A DNA stretch of 5,539 nt from DATKQI01 sp035532755 (GTDB lineage Bacteria; Pseudomonadota; Alphaproteobacteria; Acetobacterales; Acetobacteraceae). A program made the translations under genes and the position numbers. The notes beneath the pieces were generated by a model, which did not search any database, was not told the origin of the DNA, and worked only from the letters and a program-made list of their open reading frames with translations. Below, one piece after another: positions 1 to 5,014 of the stretch. How positions within the stretch are numbered: the first letter of the stretch is position 1; each line of letters starts with the position of its first letter. The DNA lies in assembly GCA_035532755.1 (NCBI GenBank), contig DATKQI010000337.1, forward strand, positions 1-5,539, read 5' to 3'.

Positions 1-45
1 GCCAGCTTCCGTGCATATCGAGGGGGAAGAGGGGATTACCCCCCA

Positions 46-714
46 TCACAGGTCGCCCACGGGCAGGATCACCCTGTTGTGGCCACCCATAAATCGCTGG
101 ATGAAGAAGTCCCAGTGGCCATAGGTGCGCTTGCCGATGACGTTTGCGCGGTCCGTATAGTCATTTCCGCCCCCTTTCTGGACAAGCTTTCTGGGGGCGG
201 CGCCGAGCAGTTGCTGGGTTTGCGCCGCCATCGGGCCCTGCGCGCCGGCGAGCGGCCCCACCGGCTGTATATGCGAGACGAGGCAGGAGCCGTTCGGGGC
301 CTGCGAGCCGATGCCGAATGTGCAGCCCGACAACTGGCTTGTGATGCAGATATCCGATCCGCCGCCGGCGGCCGGCAGCGCAAAATGCGTTCCGGCAGGC
401 ACTTGCCCGACCACGGTCGCCATCGGCTTCATGGCGATATAGAAGGCCGCGAACGTCAAATACTCGTCACCGCCGCTCGTGAACTTCCGAGGCAGCATCA
501 GGTCGTGCTGGTGTACCTTGACCCGGAAGGTGGGAACAAAGCTTCCCGCCCGCTGATACATGTTCTGCTCGGCGGCCGGCTTGGAAATTGAAAAGATCGC
601 CGCTGTTGACGTCGAATTATTGTCTCCGCCCGCCATCGCTATGAATGCGTTGTCGAGCAGCGTGCGCGGGTCCGTCGTGATGAGGAGCAGGGCGTCATCC
701 AGGCTGATAGGCAT
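46..714 (-). CDS. Putative CNF1/BLF1-like Cys-His protein (possible glutamine deamidase)
   Basis: The predicted protein has 222 residues and no obvious signal peptide or membrane segment. I do not recognise it as a named family member. Residues 128-131 are LSGC, and His148-Ile149 follows 17 residues later, after a Gly-rich stretch. In the CNF1 and BLF1 (Burkholderia lethal factor 1) deamidases an LSGC cysteine and a downstream His (15 and 12 residues away) form the catalytic pair that deamidates a target glutamine. By that analogy Cys131 and His148 would be catalytic, but this rests on a short motif. The N-terminal half (residues 60-110) reads like alternating beta strands, and the C-terminus is rich in aromatic and basic residues. 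The ATG at 714 is chosen because GGGAG lies 6 nt upstream. The frame stays open to 840, so a 264-residue form is possible but lacks this support. The gene stands alone, with lower GC than its neighbours by rough count, which suggests acquisition. Alternatives are another CheD/YfiH-fold cysteine hydrolase or an unrelated protein. Confidence 0.72.
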   Translation of the reverse strand: MPISLDDALLLITTDPRTLLDNAFIAMAGGDNNSTSTAAIFSISKPAAEQNMYQRAGSFVPTFRVKVHQHDLMLPRKFTSGGDEYLTFAAFYIAMKPMATVVGQVPAGTHFALPAAGGGSDICITSQLSGCTFGIGSQAPNGSCLVSHIQPVGPLAGAQGPMAAQTQQLLGAAPRKLVQKGGGNDYTDRANVIGKRTYGHWDFFIQRFMGGHNRVILPVGDL

Positions 715-771
715 GGGGTTCTCCCGTCCGGAGCGTGCCGCCAGCAGATGCGGGTGGGCATCAACCGATAT

Positions 772-797
772 GCCAATAATTGGCCGAGATTTCTCGG
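772..797. promoter_or_regulatory. Two abutting palindromes, candidate operator
   Basis: GCCAATAATTGGC (772-784) is a perfect 6-bp inverted repeat around a central A. CCGAGATTTCTCGG (784-797) is a perfect 6-bp inverted repeat with a 2-nt centre. They share base 784 and lie 58 bp upstream of the ATG at 714, where an operator for a dimeric regulator would be expected. No regulator gene is next to them. No clear -35/-10 pair could be assigned for the left gene. Confidence 0.4.
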
Positions 798-894
798 GCC
801 GATGAAGTTGAAATTGCCGATCCTGAATAATCATATCCAAATGAGATCGCTATGCAATCGGTGTTTTGATTTTCGCGACATGCCTGGATGTCTA

Positions 895-1017
895 CGTCAT
901 CCCCGCCAAGAGACGTCGTTTTTTGTTTGTAAAGCCAGGGAACGCAGGCGCGCATGTGGCGGATCTGGGGGCGGATCCGGGCGGCGGGCCTGGATGCCGG
1001 CCTGCGCCGGCATGACG
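895..1017. repeat. REP/MITE-like inverted-repeat element
   Basis: The left end reads CGTCATCCCCGCC (895-907), and the right end on the opposite strand begins CGTCATGCCGGCG (from 1017). The ends form imperfect terminal inverted repeats about 120 bp apart. The right end holds a strong hairpin, ATGCCGGC (994-1001) with GCCGGCAT (1006-1013) around CTGC. Sequences of the form CGTCAT-CCCGC...GCGGG-ATCCAGG are widespread extragenic palindromes in proteobacteria, and this copy has both typical end sequences. The interior has a near-perfect tandem GCGGATCTGGG / GCGGATCCGGG (959-969, 971-981). There is no transposase and no clear target duplication. It lies between two minus-strand genes. Confidence 0.5.
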
Positions 1018-1053
1018 GTGGAGAGGCGGGTTTTTTGCGTGCTTCCCACAGCA

Positions 1054-1587
1054 CTACTTCTGCGTTGCCCGTTTCCTTGCCTTCCAGGCACGGACCTTGT
1101 CGGTCAGCCCGTCATGGTCGCCCAGGGGGCGTTTCGGCGGATCGTCCCACCAATCCTGGCGGAGCGCCTTCCGGTCCGGGTTGCGGGGGTAATGGATTCG
1201 GTTTTCGGGCTTGGCAGTCTCGCCGACGATCAGCAGCCGCACCTCCGCCTCCGTGTTGTTGAGGAAGCTGTGGGAGAGGCCGGTGCCGGCGGGGAAGCCC
1301 ACGCCATCGCCGGGGCGCAGCCGGTGCAGCCGGCCATCGAGCCACACGTCGGGCGTGCCCTCGATCACATAGACGAACTCCTCCTCCGCGCTTTCGGCGT
1401 GGGGGAAGGAGGTGCGGCGCCCGGGCAGCAGCCGCTGGTGATGGATGCCCAGCGCGGCGAGCCCGAAATGCCGGGCGAACGGGGCGCCGATGTGCAGCAG
1501 CTCGTCATCGCCCTCATAGCGAACGTCGTCCGCCCCCTCGATCTCGGTCCAGTGCACGATGCAGGGTGGGCGATCCGTCGATGCCAT
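1054..1587 (-). CDS. Cupin-domain protein
   Basis: This is a 177-residue cytosolic protein with a single cupin barrel at about residues 45-125. Cupin motif 1 is present as G56, H63, E65, E70 and G77. Motif 2 is G93, P99, G101, H106 and N110. Position 65 is normally the second metal-binding His of the HxH pair and is Glu here, so the metal site would be H63, E70 and H106, possibly with E65. The C-terminal part (YPRNPDRKALR at residues 133-143, then DHDGL at 157-161) resembles uncharacterised cupins of the COG3837 type. No substrate can be assigned. The start at 1587 is supported by GGAGGG at 1593-1598, 5 nt upstream. An upstream ATG at 1644 would extend it by 19 residues into the promoter region and lacks this support. 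The gene is divergent from metA, but a functional link with methionine synthesis is only suggested by position. Confidence 0.85.
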   Translation of the reverse strand: MASTDRPPCIVHWTEIEGADDVRYEGDDELLHIGAPFARHFGLAALGIHHQRLLPGRRTSFPHAESAEEEFVYVIEGTPDVWLDGRLHRLRPGDGVGFPAGTGLSHSFLNNTEAEVRLLIVGETAKPENRIHYPRNPDRKALRQDWWDDPPKRPLGDHDGLTDKVRAWKARKRATQK

Positions 1588-1621
1588 ATCGGCCCTCCAG
1601 GTATGATGAACGGCGGCGACA

Positions 1622-1649
1622 TTAGCGGCGGGCGGCCATCCCATTGCAA
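1622..1649 (-). promoter_or_regulatory. Possible cupin-gene promoter
   Basis: On the minus strand TTGCAA (1649-1644) and GCTAAT (1627-1622) are 16 nt apart and would start transcription around 1615, giving a leader of about 28 nt before the ATG at 1587. TTGCAA is its own reverse complement and is also the proposed -35 of the divergent metA promoter. The -10 match is only 4 of 6, so this is a weak call. Confidence 0.3.
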
Positions 1650-1672
1650 GCCGGCCCCGAGTCGCTTAAATA
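1644..1672 (+). promoter_or_regulatory. Likely metA promoter
   Basis: TTGCAA (1644-1649) is a good -35. The -10 is either TTAAAT (1666-1671, spacing 16) or TAAATA (1667-1672, spacing 17). Either would start transcription near 1677-1679, right where the P1 helix of the leader aptamer begins, as expected for a riboswitch promoter. The AT stretch stands out in GC-rich surroundings. Confidence 0.5.
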
Positions 1673-1675
1673 TTG

Positions 1676-1758
1676 CGGCACATCAGGAGTTGGGCCGACG
1701 CCCAACGCCAACCTGCTCCCCGAGCAAGGTGGCGCTCCCGCGAGGGGGGATGTGGCCG
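1676..1758 (+). promoter_or_regulatory. SAM-I/SAM-IV-clan riboswitch aptamer, compact variant
   Basis: The metA leader folds by eye into a four-helix junction. P1 pairs CACATC (1679-1684) with GATGTG (1749-1754), extended by CGG/CCG (1676-1678, 1756-1758) past a bulged G1755. P2 is GTTGGGC/GCCCAAC (1689-1695, 1700-1706) with loop CGAC. P3 is GCCAACC (1707-1713) with GGTGGC (1728-1733), capped by TGCTC/GAGCA (1714-1718, 1722-1726). P4 is CTCCC/GGGGG (1735-1739, 1744-1748) with a GCGA tetraloop. Features known from the SAM-I clan core are kept: ATC...GAT at the inner end of P1, a G-A-G junction (AGGAG, 1685-1689), and the asymmetric AACC...GGT in P3 that holds SAM. The P3 base is GCC/GGC where SAM-IV has GGC/GCC, a compensated change. 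P2 is too small for the usual kink-turn or P2-loop pseudoknot. CCCG (1719-1722) could instead pair with CGGG (1773-1776). Ligand identity is inferred from this core and the metA context. Confidence 0.65.
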
Positions 1759-1788
1759 AACCGGCAACCAAACGGGTCTTGCCACTGC

Positions 1789-1820
1789 GTCTGTCCTGCT
1801 CGACGAACCGGAGGACGGAC
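1789..1820 (+). promoter_or_regulatory. SD-masking hairpin (riboswitch expression platform)
   Basis: GTCTGTCCT (1789-1797) pairs with AGGACGGAC (1812-1820) over 9 bp including one G-U, around a 14-nt loop. The 3' strand takes up part of the metA Shine-Dalgarno GGAGG (1810-1814). No U-run follows, so control of translation rather than termination is suggested. Upstream, GTGGC (1752-1756, the 3' strand of P1) can pair alternatively with GCCAC (1781-1785), and GGCAA (1763-1767) with TTGCC (1779-1783). These offer ways to couple ligand binding in P1 to this hairpin. The switching order is inferred. Confidence 0.5.
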
Positions 1821-1827
1821 ACGCCGA

Positions 1828-2748
1828 ATGCCCATCAAGATACCGGATGACCTGCCCGCCCGCGCCACGCTTGAAGCGGAAGGGGTGATGGTGATGCGCG
1901 AGGCGGATGCGGTGCGCCAGGACATCAGGCCCCTGCGCATCGGCCTGCTCAACCTGATGCCCGACAAGATCAAGACCGAGACGCAGTTCGCGCGGCTGCT
2001 CGGCGCCACGCCGCTTCAGGTGGAGCTGACGCTGGTGAAGATCACCAACCACGTTCCGCGCAATACGCCCAGCGAGCACATCATCTCGTTCTACCACGAC
2101 TGGGCGGATGTCCGCTCCGAGAGGTTCGACGGCTTCATCGTCACCGGCGCCCCGGTGGAGACGATGCCGTTCGAGCGGGTGACCTATTGGGACGAGCTGC
2201 GGCGCATCTTCGACTGGACGCAGACCCATGTTCACAGCTGCTTCAACATCTGCTGGGGCGCGCAAGCCGCTGTCCATCATTTCCATGGCGTGCCCAAGCA
2301 CCCGTTGGCCAGGAAGGCGTTCGGCGTCTACCGGCACCGCAATCTCATGCCCGCATCGCCCTATCTGCGGGGTTTTTCCGACGATTTCTCGATCCCGGTG
2401 TCGCGCTGGACCGAGGTGCGGCGGGAGGACATCCCGGCCGGCAGCGGGCTGAGCGTGCTGATGGAGTCCGACGAGGCGGGCCTGTGCATGCTGGACGATC
2501 CGGCCCGCCGGTCCCTCCATATGTTCAACCATATCGAGTACGATTCCAATTCGCTCAGCGACGAATACGCCCGGGACGTCGCCGCCAGGAAGCCCATCGC
2601 CACGCCGCACAACTATTTCCCGAAGGACGACCCGGGCCGCCAGCCCGAGAACCGCTGGCGCAGCCACGCCCATCTGCTGTTCGGCAACTGGATCAACCAG
2701 CTCTACCAGACCACGCCTTTCGACGTATCGAAGATCGGAAGCCGGTGA
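1828..2748 (+). CDS. metA: Homoserine O-acetyltransferase (MetA family)
   Basis: MetA transfers an acyl group from acyl-CoA to the hydroxyl of L-homoserine, the first committed step of methionine synthesis in the cytosol. The 306-residue protein has the family's usual length and is collinear with it. Lys47 (MPDK) and the nucleophile Cys142 (NICWGAQA) are present, as are His235 and Glu237 of the catalytic triad (FNHIEYD). Residue 111 is Glu (TGAPVET, codon 2158-2160). In MetA enzymes Glu111 has been linked to acetyl-CoA use and Gly111 to succinyl-CoA use, so acetyl transfer (the metAA subgroup) is predicted, which would feed direct sulfhydrylation. The ATG at 1828 gives the typical MPIKIPDDLPA N-terminus. 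The SD GGAGG (1810-1814) is 13 nt upstream, a long spacing, and partly buried in a hairpin. The frame is open further upstream to 748, but that part lies over the riboswitch and antisense to the cupin gene. Expression is probably repressed by SAM through the leader. Annotation pipelines may call it homoserine O-succinyltransferase. Confidence 0.96.
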   Translation: MPIKIPDDLPARATLEAEGVMVMREADAVRQDIRPLRIGLLNLMPDKIKTETQFARLLGATPLQVELTLVKITNHVPRNTPSEHIISFYHDWADVRSERFDGFIVTGAPVETMPFERVTYWDELRRIFDWTQTHVHSCFNICWGAQAAVHHFHGVPKHPLARKAFGVYRHRNLMPASPYLRGFSDDFSIPVSRWTEVRREDIPAGSGLSVLMESDEAGLCMLDDPARRSLHMFNHIEYDSNSLSDEYARDVAARKPIATPHNYFPKDDPGRQPENRWRSHAHLLFGNWINQLYQTTPFDVSKIGSR

Positions 2749-2907
2749 GGGCGACACGCCGGGAAGAACCGCCCGGGCGCCGAGGGACGCGGATTTCAAC
2801 CGAACCCGACCCGGATGGGCATCGCCTGTGCGTTTTGGCTCCGGCGGCTTCATGAGGGCAGCCCGGCCCGGAACCCGGCATCGGCACGATCGGTTACAGG
2901 TTATTGG

Positions 2908-2935
2908 TTGCGTTGGGGCCGGGGCGTTCTAAATA
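2908..2935 (+). promoter_or_regulatory. Possible mlaA promoter
   Basis: TTGCGT (2908-2913) and TAAATA (2930-2935) are 16 nt apart in the 277-bp gap after metA and would give a leader of roughly 85 nt. The -10 and what follows (TAAATATGCGGCA, 2930-2942) closely match the metA promoter region (TAAATATTGCGGCA, 1667-1680), differing by one T. Between metA and this site I see GC-rich inverted repeats such as CGCCCGGGCG but no hairpin followed by a U-run, so no terminator is called for metA. Confidence 0.45.
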
Positions 2936-3025
2936 TGCGGCAATCGTCTCCGCCGGCCATGCCTGCGTGCTTCTGCTTGCCTGCCTTTCGCGTGCGACCG
3001 TCAAACCAAGCCTGTCAGGAGCCAC

Positions 3026-3820
3026 ATGCGCGACGCCGCCCGACTGCTCCCCGTCCTCGCAGTGCTGTGCGCCGCGCTGGCCGGCTGCGCCACCCCGCCC
3101 CCGGCATCGGACCCCGCCGCGCTGGCGGCGTTCAAGCAGACCAACGACCCGCTGGAGCCGAGCAACCGCGTGGTCTACAAGATCAACAACGCCGTCGATA
3201 CCGCCGTGCTGAAGCCGGTGGCGCAGGGCTATGTGGCGGTGGTGCCGCATGTGGTGCGCCACCATATCGGCAACGTGCTCGACAACCTCAACGAACCGGT
3301 GGTGCTCGCCAACGACATGATGCAGGGCAAGCCGCGGCGGGCGGGGGATTCGCTGATGCGGCTCCTGATCAACTCCACCGCGGGCGTGGGCGGCATCTTC
3401 GACGTGGCGCGCCGCCTGGGCTACCCCAACCATGACACCGATTTCGGCATCACCCTCGCGCTGTGGGGCGTGCATTCCGGGCCGTACCTGTATCTGCCGG
3501 TGCTCGGCCCCTCCGGCCCGCGCGATCTGGTCGGTTTCGGGGCGGACATCGCGCTCGATCCGTTCACCTGGGTCGGCCAGGGGGCGGCGGTGGCGGACCT
3601 CGGCTATGCGCGCTACGGGGTGAGCGCGGTGAACACCCGCGCGCAACTGCTGAAGCCGATCGACCAGATCAAGCGCACCGCGCTCGACCCCTACGCCACG
3701 TTCCGCAGCCTGTACCGCCAGCACCGCCGCGCCGAGGTCAAGGCCACACGGGCGGACAACCGCGCGACGGTGCCCGACTGGTTCCCCCAGCCTAGAACCC
3801 CCCAGCCTAAAACCCAATGA
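3026..3820 (+). CDS. mlaA: MlaA/VacJ phospholipid-transport lipoprotein
   Basis: MlaA sits in the outer membrane and removes misplaced phospholipids from the outer leaflet, passing them to periplasmic MlaC and so keeping the lipid asymmetry of the envelope. The 264-residue protein starts with a lipoprotein signal: a short basic N-terminus, a hydrophobic stretch and the lipobox LAGC with Cys21. The next residue is Ala, not Asp, which fits outer-membrane sorting. The MlaA domain spans about residues 40-235, with the family landmarks NDPLEPSNR (40-48), LINSTAGVGGIFD (114-126), DFGITLALWG (139-148) and YLPVLGPSGPRD (156-167). The C-terminal tail is short and basic, ending in a duplicated PQPxT. 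The ATG at 3026 has AGGAG 4 nt upstream and gives the complete signal peptide. mlaC follows 20 nt after the stop, so they probably share a transcript. Confidence 0.95.
   Translation: MRDAARLLPVLAVLCAALAGCATPPPASDPAALAAFKQTNDPLEPSNRVVYKINNAVDTAVLKPVAQGYVAVVPHVVRHHIGNVLDNLNEPVVLANDMMQGKPRRAGDSLMRLLINSTAGVGGIFDVARRLGYPNHDTDFGITLALWGVHSGPYLYLPVLGPSGPRDLVGFGADIALDPFTWVGQGAAVADLGYARYGVSAVNTRAQLLKPIDQIKRTALDPYATFRSLYRQHRRAEVKATRADNRATVPDWFPQPRTPQPKTQ
3785..3814 (+). repeat. In-frame 15-bp tandem duplication at the mlaA 3' end
   Basis: CCCCAGCCTAGAACC (3785-3799) is followed directly by CCCCAGCCTAAAACC (3800-3814), 14 of 15 bases identical. In the mlaA frame they encode PQPRT and PQPKT, the last residues before Gln-stop. 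The difference is a conservative Arg/Lys change. Confidence 0.8.
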
Positions 3821-3840
3821 TTTCCAGCAGGCAGGACCCC

Positions 3841-4461
3841 ATGGTGCTGACACGCCGCCGCCTCGCCGTCCTGACCGGATGCGCCGTTGCCGCGGCCGGC
3901 CTTCCTGTCGCGGCGCGGGCAGCCGTTCCCGGCGCGGCCGCCTTCATCAAGCAGGCTGGGGACCGGTTCCTCGCCGTGATCAACGCGCCCGGCACGATGC
4001 GCGGCAAGCAGCAGCAACTGCGCCAGATCGTGGAGCAGGACGTGGACGTGACCGGCGTGGGCCGCTTCGTGCTGGGCCGGTTCTGGCGCGTGGCCACGCC
4101 GGCCGAACAGCAGCAGTACATGGCCGTGTTCCGCCAGATCCTGGTCTATAACGTCACCACCCGCATCGGCGACTACAAGGGCGCGACCTTCACCATCGGC
4201 CGCACCACCGCGCGCGCCGAGGGCACCGTGGTCGATACCACCATCAACGCGCCGAACAACCCGCCCACCCAGGTGCAATGGGTGGTGCAGGACGTGGGCG
4301 GCCAGCCGAAAATCGTGGACGTGATCGCCGAGGGGACCAGCATGCGGCTGACCCAGCGCAGCGACTATGCCTCCGTGATCGTGCAGAACGGCGGCAAGGT
4401 GGCGGCGCTGATCGCGGCGATGCAGCACCAGCTTGCGGGGTTGCAGGCGCAACCGGGGTGA
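3841..4461 (+). CDS. mlaC: MlaC/Ttg2D periplasmic phospholipid-binding protein
   Basis: MlaC shuttles phospholipids across the periplasm between MlaA at the outer membrane and the MlaFEDB ABC complex at the inner membrane. The 206-residue protein has an N-terminal export signal (TRRRLAV at residues 4-10, hydrophobic to about 23) with likely cleavage after ARA at residue 27. The paired arginines make Tat export possible, but ordinary Sec export is not excluded. The mature part matches the Toluene_tolerance/MlaC family: a helical start, VGRFVLGRFW (73-82), TPAEQQQYMAVFRQ (86-99), then strands ending in PKIVDVIAEGTSM (156-168) and a final helix. The ATG at 3841 has AGGA 4 nt upstream, the same spacing as mlaA. 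An ATG at 3817 overlaps the mlaA stop as ATGA and would add 8 residues before the signal peptide, but has no SD. A HpnM-type hopanoid-associated paralogue is possible, but the mlaA neighbour favours MlaC. Confidence 0.9.
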   Translation: MVLTRRRLAVLTGCAVAAAGLPVAARAAVPGAAAFIKQAGDRFLAVINAPGTMRGKQQQLRQIVEQDVDVTGVGRFVLGRFWRVATPAEQQQYMAVFRQILVYNVTTRIGDYKGATFTIGRTTARAEGTVVDTTINAPNNPPTQVQWVVQDVGGQPKIVDVIAEGTSMRLTQRSDYASVIVQNGGKVAALIAAMQHQLAGLQAQPG

Positions 4462-4477
4462 GGGCCGGCGTGGCTGG

Positions 4478-4990
4478 TCAGCGCCCTGGCGCCTGACAGC
4501 TTTCATACGTCAGCATCACGTGCCCCTCGCGCACGAAGGTTTCACACGGCCGCATGCCGATGCTGCCGAGCACGGTGCGGGAGGCGAAATTGTCCTCCCG
4601 CGCCACCGCCGCCACCCGCCGCAGCCCCGCCACATCATGCGCGAAGCGCAGCGCGGCCCCCGCTGCTTCCCGCGCCAGCCCACGCCCCCGCGCCTGCGGC
4701 CAGAGGGCGAAGCGGAGCGCCATGCCCCGCCCGTCCGACCGGCCCATGATGCCGGTCAGCCCGCGAAATGCCCCATCCTCCCGCACCGTCCACATCCCTA
4801 CGCCATGCGCGGCCCAGAAGGTGATGTCCGCCGCCAGCTCCTCCGCCACCCGCGCGGGCGTGCGCACCCCGCCCAGCATCATCGCGAACACCAGCGGATC
4901 GGCCTTGATCGCCTGCAACTCCGGCAAATCCGCCCATGCCACCGGCACCAGCCCCAACCGCGCCGTGCGCACGACCCAACTGGGGTTCAC
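4478..4990 (-). CDS. GNAT-family N-acetyltransferase (RimJ/RimL-like)
   Basis: This 170-residue cytosolic protein has the GNAT fold and would transfer acetyl from acetyl-CoA to an amine. The substrate is unknown. The N-terminus (TARLGLVPV, residues 9-17) is typical of the Acetyltransf_3 (RimJ/RimL-like) subgroup. The acetyl-CoA pyrophosphate loop is QARGRGLA (99-106), and motif B is REDNFASRTVLGSIGM (131-146), including the Asn and Ser usual there. Length is normal for the family. The start is GTG at 4990. It is the only start codon between the gene and an in-frame TGA, which is the ettA stop 27 nt upstream, and no good SD is visible, so translation may depend on ribosomes finishing ettA. The gene converges on mlaC with a 16-nt gap and no clear terminator. 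Confidence 0.88.
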   Translation of the reverse strand: MNPSWVVRTARLGLVPVAWADLPELQAIKADPLVFAMMLGGVRTPARVAEELAADITFWAAHGVGMWTVREDGAFRGLTGIMGRSDGRGMALRFALWPQARGRGLAREAAGAALRFAHDVAGLRRVAAVAREDNFASRTVLGSIGMRPCETFVREGHVMLTYESCQAPGR

Positions 4991-5014
4991 GGGAGAAAGC
5001 CGGGCGCCGCCATG

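Larger units (their letters stand above)
715..1053. other. Intergenic region with AT-rich patch
   Basis: This 339-bp stretch separates two minus-strand genes and holds no convincing gene. Going right it contains the SD of the left gene (721-725), two palindromes (772-797), an AT-rich patch at about 765-950 that is close to half GC in an otherwise GC-rich window, and the inverted-repeat element at 895-1017. A T6 run at 1031-1036 and a small hairpin at 1039-1054 (GTGCT/AGCAC) overlap the end of the cupin gene. Neither gives that minus-strand gene a standard terminator, because the run would be A on its transcript. Confidence 0.6.

Noticed and set aside
31..42. GGGG-ATTA-CCCC hairpin after the left gene as a terminator
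   Set aside because: Only 4 bp, and no U-run follows on the minus-strand transcript.
994..1036. Hairpin 994-1013 with T6 at 1031-1036 as a rho-independent terminator
   Set aside because: The T-run is 17 nt from the stem and on the + strand, where no gene ends. For the minus-strand cupin transcript it reads as A.
1728..1786. Cobalamin riboswitch (GCCACTG at 1781-1787 resembles part of the B12 box)
   Set aside because: The rest of the B12 box and the cobalamin core helices are absent, while the SAM-type core fits the whole upstream segment and the metA context.
748..1827. Long + strand open frame running into metA, which would give a 666-residue protein
   Set aside because: It covers the cupin gene antisense, the promoter and the riboswitch. 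MetA proteins begin at MPIKIPDD, and the extension has low-complexity Gly/Arg composition typical of GC-rich antisense frames.
1661..1827. SAM-II riboswitch, the class often found before alphaproteobacterial metA
   Set aside because: The short SAM-II H-type pseudoknot and its conserved loop sequences are not seen here. The four-helix SAM-I/IV-like fold fits much better.
1666..2853. 395-codon minus-strand open frame opposite metA
   Set aside because: Composition-driven antisense frame. metA on the + strand has clear catalytic motifs, and the antisense product shows no family motif.
2815..3435. 206-codon + strand open frame overlapping the mlaA start
   Set aside because: Out of frame with mlaA, Pro/Arg/Gly-rich after 3026, and no SD before its start.
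2894..3853. 319-codon minus-strand open frame opposite mlaA
   Set aside because: Antisense shadow of a well-recognised lipoprotein gene. The product is rich in His/Arg/Val with no recognisable domain.
3691..4506. 271-codon minus-strand open frame opposite mlaC
   Set aside because: Antisense shadow of mlaC with a His-rich product lacking family motifs.
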